Assembly: GCF_000224145.3 (NCBI RefSeq) | Contig: NC_020167.2 | Location: 1,062,972-1,126,971, forward strand | Direction of reading: 5' to 3' | Origin: Ciona intestinalis | Lineage: Eukaryota > Chordata > Ascidiacea > Phlebobranchia > Cionidae | DNA: 64,000 bases | Part shown: one piece after another, positions 23,469 to 34,406 of the stretch | Layout of the letters: each line of letters starts with the position of its first letter | How positions within the stretch are numbered: the first letter of the stretch is position 1 | The notes under the pieces: generated by a model | Told to the model about the DNA's origin: nothing | What the model saw: only the letters and a program-made list of their open reading frames with translations | Database searches by the model: none | Program-made: the position numbers and the translations under genes

Positions 23469-24892
23469 TGTTACTCTTATTGTAAGGTCCGTTCACGAAA
23501 CGAAGTTTTCAAAAAGTTTTTAACTCCCAACTTTTAATTCACTGCTGCATGCTCAATTAATTAGGTTGTTAGTCTCAATATATATCGATCAAGGAAACTC
23601 TACTGTACTCTGCACCATACAATATATCTAGCTATATGGGCTGTATAGACTCATGGCCTTTGCGGTCATTTATTATGAGGAACCCAAAGCAGCGTAACCG
23701 GAAAGCTTTAGTCAAAATGCGTTCGAGATTAATGTATTTATGCGGTTAGATGATTTAGCTCGGTTGCAGTTTGATCCACGTTAATTAAACCGCTAGATTT
23801 TCGCAGTTTTATATACCTGAACAAAGCGCTGTATTTATGAAGCGATAAAAGTACTTGTGCTATCGATCGCATAAATTGGTTGTGTTGACACAAACGTATG
23901 GAATATATAGGGTGTTTGTTGTTCCGGAACACCAAATACCGAGCAGTTTATGTTTTTAAATTGTTGACTGCGAAAAAGTAGATCAATTGACTAAAAAACA
24001 TCGCGCATTCTTGTACTAAGGACGAATTGGTTGCGTGTATCTGATGCTAATGTATGATTGATGTATGATTGTATGGAAACCATCGGTCGAGTGCATTATG
24101 GAATAACGCGTATGCGAATAATGAGTATATACGCAATTACGGCACTAATTAGAGGCGGATAATTATAGAGCGGAGTAAGTCTATGCACTACAACTTTACC
24201 TTAGGACATCATCAGCAAAGTGCGTCGTCAGTTTTAAAAGTGTTCGACGGAAAGTCGTGTTGTTTAATTAATGTATGTGTTTATGAGTTATGGTTCGCGA
24301 CAGTGGCGAAGAATAAATCGATAATTTTGAAGAACAGTATAGATATACGAGATATAACACCAGTAAAACGCCACTTGTTTCCACTTGAAAAGTAAGAACT
24401 CAAGTGGTGAAATAGAGATGATGTGGCGTGATAGAACAAAAAAACAGAAAACGACACATTTATATCTATATACATCATATCTTTTGCGGAACAATGTAAA
24501 GTGTGATGCAATATAGGATACTATAGATGGTCGAATGCGAGATCGCTTTACATTCGAATATATGTCGAATTGACTGTGGTCTGCAAAGCCACGTCAACCA
24601 AAAAAGTAATTAACGCAGACGTAAAAACTAACAAGTAAATATGTCACGAGTGTGTGAAATGCTTACGATTTTTGAACGACAATCAACTCGATAAAGTTAT
24701 TGGATCAGTAACATTGTAACAGCAGCATGGTTGTATGCTGTGCGATAGGAAATAAAGTGGAGAAATAAGGTTTAACATTTAAAGTATACAACAAAAAAGA
24801 AAATCATTTAGCTAAGTAGTAAGCGTTGTCGTTATGTTATTTTACCCGCAATTTAAGTGTTTCAGTATTCACCTTTGTTTTACGTGTTTTGT

Positions 24893-24990
24893 AGCATACG
24901 TGGTAACTCGTAAGCTGACACGAGGTGTATGGGACAGAACACCCGTGTGTTATAACGACTGTCGTTTTACGGCCACGCGAGGATAAAGTA
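24893..24990 (+). mobile_element. SINE tail fragment
   Basis: CATACGTGGTAACTCGTAAG through GTCGTTTTACGGCCACGCGA matches the body and tail of the tRNA-derived SINE. The tRNA head is missing. Confidence 0.65.
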
Positions 24991-24996
24991 TAAGCT

Positions 24997-25196
24997 ATAT
25001 AGTAGGGTGGGGGAAGATGGGACACCTTTAGCACATAATATCTAAATATCCTGATCGTGTTTTTAACAATTAACAACGTCTAAGGGAGTCGTGAGGATAC
25101 AGTTCTATCATTTTTTGAATGTTCTTTGTTTACTACTGAATATGGAACGAGAAAATAGACTGAAAGTGTGTCTCATCTTCCCCCACCCTACTATAT
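24997..25196 (+). mobile_element. MITE family A copy, full length
   Basis: ATAGTAGGGTGGGGGAAGAT on the left and TCCCCCACCCTACTATAT on the right, with an intact forward interior. It ends about 150 bp before the ZNF385-like start codon, so it lies in that gene's proximal promoter. Confidence 0.85.
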
Positions 25197-25343
25197 TCAT
25201 TCATTTTACAGTTTATTCGCTCGTTTAACGTTTGAAGTGTTTAGTGTGTTTTTAGATTGTGTTCAGTTTTGTAAAAATCGTTTTACATAAGTTAACAGCT
25301 CCTCACATTATTTAACCGACTTGCTGGAGTTTATCACGAAAAC

Positions 25344-28300
25344 ATGGAGAACGTTCCTGCGGATTGCAATGCATTGATACCAATGCTTCATTCTATTGAT
25401 CAAGAACATTATTTACCTACAAATCTTCAATTCCCCGTTAACTCGCACCAAAACGTGGTTTATGCGCAATATCCTGTTCCGTATCAGACACCAACATGGC
25501 CGCTCCAGCCAACGTTTATGGACATGTCTCAAATGCCACAGATGCCTCAATGCCCTATACGATTTACCGATATGCAAGTCACAATGGGAAAAGAAGCAAG
25601 TGACGTAACCGCTGTGCAATCGAAAGAAATGTACAACATCAACTGTACAACTGATCAGAGCCGCAGGACAATTAAAACGAGTTATATCAGAACCAATATG
25701 ACGTCATCCGGTAAGTGTTTTTTTAACTTAAGAAAACCAAATTAAGAAATACCAATTATATATTATAAATTTGATAGGAATTGTTCGTATAGTAGGGTAG
25801 GGGAAGATGGGACACTTTTCTGTTCTATTTTCTCATCCCATTTGATAGTAAACGAAAAACATCCAAAGAATTATAAAACCGTATCCTCACGACTCCAATA
25901 GACTGTTGTTAATTGTTTAAAAAACATTCAGGATATTTAAATATTATATGCTAAAAGTGTCCTATCCTCCCCCACCCTACTATATATTGATTCGTTTTAT
26001 GACGGAATATAAAGTATGACTATACTTCCGGTGGCGTGGCACAGTCGTTATAGCGCGCCTACTTCTAACCCATAGATTTCGGGTTCAAGGCTTATCGCTG
26101 CTGACATAAGAGCATTTGTTTCGTATGGCCAAATCCTTCACGACAATTGCTTTAAAACTGGGGTCTCTAATTGGTTGTTTAAATTGTCAGTCATACAAAA
26201 AACAATCACCTACAAAGTTACTACATACGTGGTAACTCGTAAGCTGGTACGAGGTGTATGAACAGTACACCCGTGTTATAGCGACTGTCGTTTTCCGGCC
26301 ACGCGAAGTCAAAGCACGTTACATTTATTAATTCACATAAAAATTACTCATTAAACAGCAAAGTCGTGATTAAATGACTGCTGATTAGATTTCCTATGAT
26401 GCTTATGCATAGTCAGTGTACATTTCAGTGCACGTAATTACTTAAATCAAAACATGTTTTCGCATTACAAACGTAAAACAAAATCGTCATGACCATAAAG
26501 GCAATTACTTTTGTTCTATATTTTGATTTGAAATATTAAGCAATATGTGCTTAAGGGTCCCATCTTACCCCACTCTACTATACGTATGTTTAGGCATACA
26601 TATCGCAATCGTAAAAAAAACGATTTCATTCAGTTCTTATATGCTTATTCTTCCCTAGACATTCGTTTAAAATAATTAATAAGACGCGTTCACGATCAAA
26701 CGTTGGTTGAAACTTAAATAATCAATACTTCCATTCAGTTGTCAGCCCGAGTCATAGTTAACCTAAAAACATTATCAAGACATCTGGCCGATTAGGTTAT
26801 TTAACAAGAACCAATCTAGACGGAAAGTCGCAGGGTTTTCCTTTGGGATTTCTAACTGGTCTGCTTGTATTAAAACAAATCATTAAAATAAACGAATCTT
26901 ACAGCGGTGGTGTGTTTGTCGATAAACCGAATCACGAAAAGCGAACTCTGTTCGATTGTAAGGAGTCTTCGTAAGTCTGATTAATTTAATATGTATTGAA
27001 CGCGGGGTGGATATAATGTGACAAGCCGTGCCGATAATCAGGCAAAATCGAAAAGTTCATTAAGCCTATCCGATCTTATTTATGTAGAGTGCAGATAGTC
27101 GTTGGGACAGGTGCAGGTAAACAACGCGTCAAGTTAAAAGTTTGTTTATTTGCAATGCAATAGTAATTAAGCGAAAAATTCTTCTAAAAGTCAGCAATCA
27201 ATAATTAATGCCGGATGGCCTTTTAGTATATTGTTTGTCAGTATAAGGTATCATATGTAATTTCGTGCACAGTGAGTATCTCACGCATGCATTATTTATA
27301 TATTTTATCATAATACAGCACTTTTTAGGCTTTGGGGCCTATAAGGTGCTAAAACAGCAGATTGAAGTATTCGTGTATACTGTATACAGTAGGGTGGGGA
27401 AGATGGGACACCTTTAGCACATAATATTTAAATATCCTGATGGATTTTTAACCATTAACAATGGGGATCGTGAGGATACGGTTTTATAATTCTTTGAACT
27501 GTCTTTGTTTACTACCCTATGCGACAAGAAAATAGAATTAAAAGGCGTCCCATTTTTTCCCACCTTACTATATAGTTATATGTAGGAAAATGTTTTTTAT
27601 TATAAATACTAGTTTAATTCAATTCCTATGTTTTTAACCGCACAATATAGGTTGGTAATGTGCGTTACAGCGATAAAATGAAACTTTCTTTTGTTCTCAG
27701 CTAACGTTAACCATCTGGGAGTTTTTCCTAAACAAATACTGCAACCGCCGAGCGTTGAATCATCTGTCGCAGAGCAATCGATCTCCAACCGTTTCAAAAA
27801 TATCCCACACCAGCTGGTAAGTACGGTCGTCAGTGGTCAGTCAAAGGTTAAACCCATTTGTCGTTGTATATAATAGTAATTGCATTAGTTGCAAAGTAGT
27901 GCATTGTATGCAATAGATTGAATGTATAGTACGTTGGAGAAAGATGGGAAACCTTTAGCTCGTAATATCCAAATATCCTGATCGTGTTTTATACAGCCAC
28001 CAACGGTCTATGTGAGTCGTGAGGGTGTGGTTTTATAATTCCTCGAATGCTCTTTGTTTACTACCAAATTGGACGAGAAAATAGAATGAAAAGATGTCCC
28101 ATCTTCTCCCGCCCTAATGTATATGTGAATGCAAAAGCATAAGAAGTTAACTGTCTTGGAAATATGAAACTCGGGGCCCAATAACACATAGGATTATCCG
28201 AACGCACTTTCTTGCTGTGATGCATTCTAATTTGAAAGAGTAGACGCATAAGAATCGAGCAGTCAATTACTGCATCTATATATCGACCACTCGCGGGTTT

Positions 28301-31300
28301 TTGCTTCCAAACCTCTTCACTTCAGATGTTTTTATCGAGTGAGCATAAAAGGCTTAAGTGTTCTCAAACAGTGCTGTGATATCATAAAATTTGACACCAT
28401 AAGTAAAAGCAACCATTGGCGTGTTATCTACGTAGAGTTGTGAGGGATCAAAAGCGGATACAATTTATTAGCGAGTACTTAATTAGATTAGAAACAGATA
28501 CAGTAAAGCAGATGCCGCTATATAGCCACTGCTTTTTACTAGCTAATGTAATTTAATCGTTAAGCATCGCAGTTAAACGTCAGGCGGGGTATTTATGTAC
28601 ATCAACAATGCTATGCTATATCGTACAGCATATCATCGGTGTGTTAAGTTAGCTTAGGTTTTGTAAAAAAAGAAAATAAGTTTCGCAGTAAAGTGAAATT
28701 TGAACTGGGTATATAATGGGATAATTTGTGTCGAGTTTTGTTTACAAAACACAACGGTCATTAAAACGTTACAAGCTACGAAGCTATTCAGTTCGTAATA
28801 TGATTGTCTTGAGAGACTTTTTTAAGGGTTTGGTGTTTAGATTTTTATGTTCGTTAGAATCGAATGTATTATTTAAGAGTTTGATGTGTATGCATTGGAA
28901 AAAAATAGTATGTGTGTTATACATTTTATATGTAGCAAACTCGACTAGGTAAAAATGTAAAACGTTTAAAAACGAACTAAAAATGCTGCAAAAGTGTAAT
29001 TAATTGAACTGTAATTAGTGTTTTGCATCGATTTTTTAATCCCGTGAGACTTAACGACTCTCAATTTGTACAAAGTAACCCAATAAACTTAAATTAACGT
29101 TAGTTATGTGCAGGACATCTAATTTGTTAGCTTTAACCGGAATTTATTGCAGAATTTGCCTCTAAGCTGTTCAATGACCAATGCGAAGATAGAACAACCA
29201 ATGAAAGGTAAAAAAATAGTTTAGCATATGCATAAAGCATATAGCAGTCACAAATGGATTGTCTAAATTATAAACCACAGAGAAAAAAAAAACGATTTTG
29301 TACTGTGGGAAAGATGGGACACCTTTTGCACATAGTATTCAAAAATGAAGTCGTGATGATACGGTTTTATAATTCTTTGAGTGTTCTTAGCCTATTACCA
29401 TATGGGACGAGAAAATAGAAAAAAAAGTCCCATATCCCCCCATCGTACTTTATAACGAATTCGATATATTGCTTTGCGATAAGTGTCACTCATTTTATAG
29501 TATTGAATAAAATTGACAAATAATAATTCCATAACAATATGTTTGTTGCACAGAAACCAAGGTAGAGGACTCGGGCGCTTCACTTGAGTGCAAAGCCACA
29601 CTTTATCAAATCAAGGATGTAGTAGCAACTAATCAAGAAAATATCGGGAACTGCGAAAACACATCTTTTACGCCAATAAGGAACTCGGAACAAGTAGAAG
29701 GAGAAAAGTCAGCTAGCGACAATAAATCAACAGTTGATACGAAGCCAAGTGGTGACGCAAGGCTGACTAGCGAAGTTCAATCGGAAAACACATTTCAGGT
29801 ATATTTTGGTAAACGTATCCTTGGCCATTATATGGAACTGTGGGGTAAGACAGGGCACCTTCTGCACATAGTGTTTAAATATTTTGATCGCGTGTTTTAA
29901 ACAATTAAATTAACAACTATTTATTGGAGACGTCAAGACGCGTTTCTTATAATTTTTTGAATGTTTTTTGTTTACTACCAAATGGAAATAGAATGAAAAG
30001 TGCCCCCTCCCCCTACCACCATATATTGTCTTTTATCCATTTATAACTAAAGTTAGTTTTTAATGTTTATTTCCTTCTATTTGCTATGTAGAAGCATTTA
30101 GACAATATTATCTTTCGTTATCATGACTGAAATGATAAATAAACCTATTTTATGCTTGTTAACCGGCAATTATATTTTTAGGAGGTCAAATTCATTCGCA
30201 TGACCACGGAGGTAGTTGACACAAATGTAAACAACCTCAACACTTCATGCGATAAAGACGAGGTAACTGATTCTACTAAAGAACCCGAGATCTCTCTTCC
30301 GAGTTGCATCCAAAAACTTAATAAACCTCCAGTTAGAGGTAAGATGTTAAGGGTATAAGTGTTATTTTTATGCCTGCTTCTAATAATTGATATAGTAGTG
30401 TGGGGACAGACGGACACCCTTTACACAAAATATCCAAATATCCTGATTATATTTTAAACAATAAACAACGGTCTACGCCCGGGAGTCGTGACTACACAGT
30501 TTTATAATTTCTTGAATGTGTTTGCTTTACCAAACATGACGAGATAATAGAATCAAAAGTGTCCCATATCCCCCCACCCTATAATTCAACCAGTAACTGA
30601 CAGCCTAGGTTCACAGTCTTCCCCTTCCCCTTGTTTCTGGCATCAGTCGGTGACAAATAATCTATAACGTTCGAAACTGCATAAGGCGTATTTTATTTAA
30701 ATAAAATAATAACAGCGATACGATCACGTTTTTTAATATTCGGTACAACAGCAGATGAGAGACAAATAAATTTATATTACCTGACTTTAAATGAATATAG
30801 TCATTAGCTCGAATGCTGTATATTCTAATCGTGTTTTGAATGTGAAAATTTGGAATATAGATGGGTGAGGGAAGTTGGAACACCTCTCAAAGAATTATAA
30901 AATCGTATCCGTATAACTCCCATAGACCGTTGTTAATTGTTTAAAACACGATCAGGATATTTGGATATTATGTGCTAAAGGTGGTCCACCTTTCTCCATT
31001 GTATAGTAGGGTGGGGGAAGATGGGACACCTGTTCAGTTTATTTTTCTGTCCAATTTGGTAGTAAATAAAGATATTTAGATATTTAGATATTATGTGATA
31101 AAGGTGTCCCATCTTTCCCCACCATACTATATAACAAAACTCTAAAAGTCGTAATATAATTTGTTTTTTTTAGTCCTAAACGAATCACTTCGTTGCCACA
31201 CGTGTGACGTTTATGTCAATTCTGAAAATCAAATGAAACAGCACGTTAAAAGCTTGAGGCACAAAAGCGTCGCGCAAGGAATCCCAATTCCACCCAAGCC

Positions 31301-33218
31301 AATAAAAGACGAAAAAGTTAAAGTCAAATCGGTAAGTTCTCTAAAAAGACATATAGTTTTATATTAATGTTGCCAAATGTAAATGATAGCAATATATATA
31401 ATACTGTGGGGTAAAATGGAACACCTATAGCACATATTATTCAAACATCCCGATCGTGATTTAAACAATTAACAACAGTACGAGTCGTAAGGATACGGTC
31501 TTATATTTTTTGGAATGTTTTTATCTACTACCAAATGGGAAGAGAAAATAGAATGAAAAGGTGTCCCATCTTACCCCAACCTACAAACAACAACTCTGTG
31601 CTCGACTAAAAATCTTGTTTAAATTGTAAAGTTTATGTATCGCTGATACAACCAACAATTAAAAATATGTTTGTCACTGATGAACAATAGGTGTGGCTCA
31701 ATGCCGTGTGTGACGTCATAATGAGCATGACAACGATTTTTCATCAGTGACGTAATTATGGTTTGGACGGTTCATTATATCGAATTTTAAGCTTATGCCC
31801 GTAAAAAAAGATATTCAAACGAATGAAACAGTAAAATAGTTGTTTATGCAAATATGGACATCTTTATTATCTTTTACGTTGAATGAATGAATCAATGAAT
31901 GCAACTTACTTTATCCTCGCGTGGCCGGAAAACGACAGTCGTTATCACACGGGTTTAACACCTCGTGCCAGCTTACGAGTTACCATGTATGTTACTTTGT
32001 AAGTATTTTTTTAATTTTTTTTATGTATGGCCGATATTTGGACAACCCATTAGTGTCCACTGGGTTAGAGAAATCGCCGTTAAGTGTCTTGCCCAAGGAC
32101 TCTGCTGGGTTACAAGCAGGCGCGCTAACCACATATGCCACGGTGCCGGACAGTTGATTGATTATATTTACATTACAGGACCAATACAGATGCACAGTTT
32201 GCAAAGTATGTCTCAACTCATATATTCAAATGACACAGGTGACGTCAAAGTAGTTAATACTATATCAAGTATTTGGTATACTCATATAGTAGGCTATATA
32301 TAGTAAGGTGGGAAAAGATGGGACACCTCTTCATTTTATTTTTTCGTCCCATTTGGTAGTAAACAAAAAACATTCAAAGAATTATAAAACCGTATTCTTA
32401 CGACTTCCATACTTCCCCGTCCCATTTTCGTTTGTTATAGCATTGCAAATAATTACACTGTATTACCTTGTTTTTTAACTTACATCATAAATTTAGCACT
32501 TATCGAGTCTAAGGCACAAAAACATGCTGGAGGGAAAACCACAAAAACCACGTTGGTGTCCTTATGAAAGAAACCCACCCAGTGCATTAACCTCAATGGT
32601 AAGCTTCTATTTATTCTACGGGTTCTCATATATAGTAGGATGGGGTAAGATGGAACCTTTTCATTCTATTTTCTCGTCCCAGTCGGTGACAAACAAAAAA
32701 CATTCAAAGAATTATCAAACCGTACTTTTGCGACTCCCATAGACCGTTGTTAATTGTTAAAAACACGATCAGGATATTTAGATGCTATGTGCTAAGGGTG
32801 TCCCATCTTTCCCACAGTAATATTTTCTCAATTACATCTTAATAATACATATCATAGCATTCAACAAGAAGGTTGTACGAACAAACCGAACACATGTTTA
32901 CATAATCCTTACCCGCAGAGTGTACCGTTTCCTAAATCGTATCTATCGCCTTATTTCATTCGTTCAAACACGATCGGTGGACAACAAGTATCAAGCATGG
33001 CGACATCACTATTGGACATGCAAGGATCAGCCGAGAGTTTGCTGCTTCCCCAACATTACATGAACGCATTGACTGGCAGTTCCTATATGAAAGACACACC
33101 GATTGTTTTATCAGAAAACCGCTACGTTGAGGCACGAGAAGTTGCTTACATTGCATGTCAACCAAGTTTCCCAAGCTTACCGTTACAACCTCTACCACAA
33201 ATTCTCGATTTTTCGTGA
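25344..33218 (+). CDS. ZNF385-family zinc-finger protein
   Basis: Nine exons, all joins in frame: 25344-25710, 27701-27816, 29153-29207, 29554-29798, 30182-30338, 31174-31331, 32179-32238, 32497-32598, 32919-33218 (TGA); about 519 aa. Exon 6 encodes a U1/JAZ-type C2H2 finger, C-x2-C-x12-H-x5-H (LRCHTCDVYVNSENQ … HVKSLRH). Exons 7-8 encode a second finger of the same spacing, split by an intron (YRCTVCKVCLNS, HLSSLRHKN). It is followed by GKPQKPRWCPYER, close to the GKP.KPKYSPYNK signature after a finger in ZNF385A/B/D, as recalled. The N-terminal 250 residues are low-complexity (Pro/Met/Gln, then Ser/Thr/Glu-rich). Members are nuclear RNA- or DNA-binding regulators. Only two fingers are visible; vertebrate paralogues have three or four, so either the family is reduced here or one has diverged. 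Confidence 0.8.
25788..25986 (-). mobile_element. MITE family A copy, full length
   Basis: AGTAGGGTAGGGGAAGATGG to CCTCCCCCACCCTACTATA, reverse orientation, in intron 1 of the ZNF385-like gene. Confidence 0.85.
26027..26328 (+). mobile_element. tRNA-derived SINE, near full length
   Basis: Plus-strand head GGTGGCGTGGCACAGTCGTT and B-box-like TTTCGGGTTCAAGGC, then body and tail ending TTTTCCGGCCACGCGA. It lies in intron 1 of the ZNF385-like gene, 40 bp from a MITE. Confidence 0.75.
27384..27574 (+). mobile_element. MITE family A copy
   Basis: Forward copy with ATACAGTAGGGTGGGGAAGA at the left and TTTTTCCCACCTTACTATA at the right, 127 bp upstream of exon 2 of the ZNF385-like gene. Confidence 0.8.
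27925..28122 (+). mobile_element. MITE family A copy
   Basis: TATAGTACGTTGGAGAAAGA to CATCTTCTCCCGCCCTAATG, forward orientation, in intron 2 of the ZNF385-like gene. The following 28123-29152 has no other identifiable element. Confidence 0.75.
29301..29453 (+). mobile_element. MITE family A copy with internal deletion
   Basis: TACTGTGGGAAAGATGGGAC to ATATCCCCCCATCGTACTTT. It lacks the central AACAATTAACAAC block. In intron 3 of the ZNF385-like gene. Confidence 0.65.
29838..30027 (+). mobile_element. MITE family A copy
   Basis: Begins just inside intron 4 of the ZNF385-like gene (GGGGTAAGACAGGGCACC) and ends CCCCCTACCACCATATA. Forward orientation and moderately diverged. Confidence 0.7.
30391..30584 (+). 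mobile_element. MITE family A copy
   Basis: TATAGTAGTGTGGGGACAGA to CATATCCCCCCACCCTATAA, forward, in intron 5 of the ZNF385-like gene, about 50 bp past the exon-5 donor. Confidence 0.75.
30855..31001 (-). mobile_element. MITE family A copy, truncated
   Basis: ATAGATGGGTGAGGGAAG at the left and CTCCATTGTATAGT at the right. The first interior third is deleted. Reverse orientation, directly abutting the next copy. Confidence 0.65.
31002..31132 (-). mobile_element. MITE family A copy with large internal deletion
   Basis: TATAGTAGGGTGGGGGAAGA to CCCCACCATACTATAT, retaining only the ends and short interior patches. It shares its left boundary with the right end of the preceding copy and stops about 40 bp before the exon-6 acceptor of the ZNF385-like gene. 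Confidence 0.7.
31399..31584 (+). mobile_element. MITE family A copy
   Basis: ATACTGTGGGGTAAAATGGA to CATCTTACCCCAACCTAC, forward, in intron 6 of the ZNF385-like gene about 70 bp from the exon-6 donor. Confidence 0.7.
31700..31760. promoter_or_regulatory. CRE-like motif cluster in intron 6 of the ZNF385-like gene
   Basis: A perfect palindromic CRE core TGACGTCA and a second TGACGTAAT site 40 bp away, in sequence outside any repeat. A bZIP-bound intronic enhancer is possible. Motif evidence only. Confidence 0.3.
31880..32152 (-). mobile_element. tRNA-derived SINE, near full length
   Basis: Minus-strand head (GTGGCATATGTGGTTAGC … GCCTGCTTGTAACCCAGC) and a body ending near TTTTCCGGCCACGCGAGG. 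The B-box region is deleted. The head lies only about 26 bp upstream of the exon-7 acceptor of the ZNF385-like gene. Confidence 0.7.
32296..32430 (-). mobile_element. MITE family A copy, right half lost
   Basis: ATATATAGTAAGGTGGGAAA, then the reverse interior as far as TTCTTACGACTTCCATAC. Intron 7 of the ZNF385-like gene. Confidence 0.65.
32629..32823 (-). mobile_element. MITE family A copy
   Basis: ATATATAGTAGGATGGGGTA to CATCTTTCCCACAGTAATA, reverse, starting about 30 bp past the exon-8 donor of the ZNF385-like gene. Confidence 0.75.
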
Positions 33219-33456
33219 TGCAAGCTAAATTGAGCACCATTTCCATTTATACTTCCTATTATTTAACTTTAGTATCTTGTTTGTAGTAATAGCTTAGAAC
33301 TATACTGGGTCATTTGTTCAGTACTGCCCCGAACCACGAATATAATTTGCTAATTAAATACGTTTGTATTTTACATACCCGCATATAAATTCGGAATATA
33401 TTCTTACAATTTCTTTACTGCATTTTTTAAGTCAACAAAAGATTTAGAAACTGTTG

Positions 33457-33462
33457 AATAAA
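33457..33462 (+). terminator. Polyadenylation signal of the ZNF385-like gene
   Basis: AATAAA about 240 nt downstream of the stop. From here to 34400 there is no gene, only AT-rich sequence and weak MITE-end fragments near 33945 and 34050. Confidence 0.5.
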
Positions 33463-34380
33463 ATGAAGTTTAATTTGAAAATACGATACCGAAGATCTAT
33501 ACACGCCAACTTAATTAACAACCAATCAATTATTCAGCACTCTGAGTTTTAAGACGAGCAACAATAAAAACCGCGCTCATTTTATATAACAATCGGTTTC
33601 CAATTTAAGCCAACAAACCGTTGTAAACTTTCAATTCCTTGCGGAATTGTACAGAGTAGATTGGCTGAAAAAAGAATGATACAGTTAGTGTGGATGTTAT
33701 AGGAATATTCGAAGGTATTCGTACGACTATAAAAAGCGGCTTCCCGATTTTTTTTGATAGGCTTTACCTGCGAAAAGTGTCGATTTGGTTTAAACTATAG
33801 TTGCAATAAGCACAAAAATACAGGTTAAATTTGTATATAACATAAAATTTACACGGCAAAGAAACTAGCACAGCTCGTTATTTTCGGTGGGTTAACCATA
33901 AGTTAAAGAATATTATCAATATAAACATCGTTTAACTTGTGTGCTATCTACCCCACGTTGTAGCTTTGTAAGTTTTTATGAGAAGCGACTTGTGCCAAAA
34001 TATTGTAGCAACAAAAAAAATTAAATTAAAAAGGATTTTGATATGTCCCAATTTACCCCGCCTGTTAGCAAATCATTAAGAAACAGCACCTGGTCTGCGA
34101 ATCGATAAAGAACGTTATATGATCAGCCCCACACCCCCACCTTTGACGGGCGAGAACTCAGTTCCTATTACGCAAAACTACGTTACACCACCGAGAACTT
34201 GCCATGGACCCATTACATTTCGACGCTAGGTAACACACCCCCTCTTTTTATCGACCAAATCCGCCATAACGAACATTTTAAAATCATAAAACGGTTGAAA
34301 ATAAGCTAAGTGAAAACAATTCAGCGTGGTATGTAGTCAGTTTATTTAATCGGAAAGTTTAAACATCAAAAGTCATTAAT

Positions 34381-34397
34381 TTTATTGAATTTTTATT
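34381..34397 (-). terminator. Candidate polyadenylation signals of URB2
   Basis: Two AATAAA hexamers on the minus strand (34397-34392 and 34386-34381), 10-20 nt after the stop; another lies at 34346-34341. The 3' untranslated region would be very short, or the 34346 signal is used. Confidence 0.45.
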
Positions 34398-34406
34398 CGC
34401 CAGCAC

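Noticed and set aside
23480..24890. Intergenic stretch between CDA and the ZNF385-like gene with several 60-75 codon frames
   Set aside because: Frames are short, overlap on both strands, and lack splice or homology support; nothing is called.
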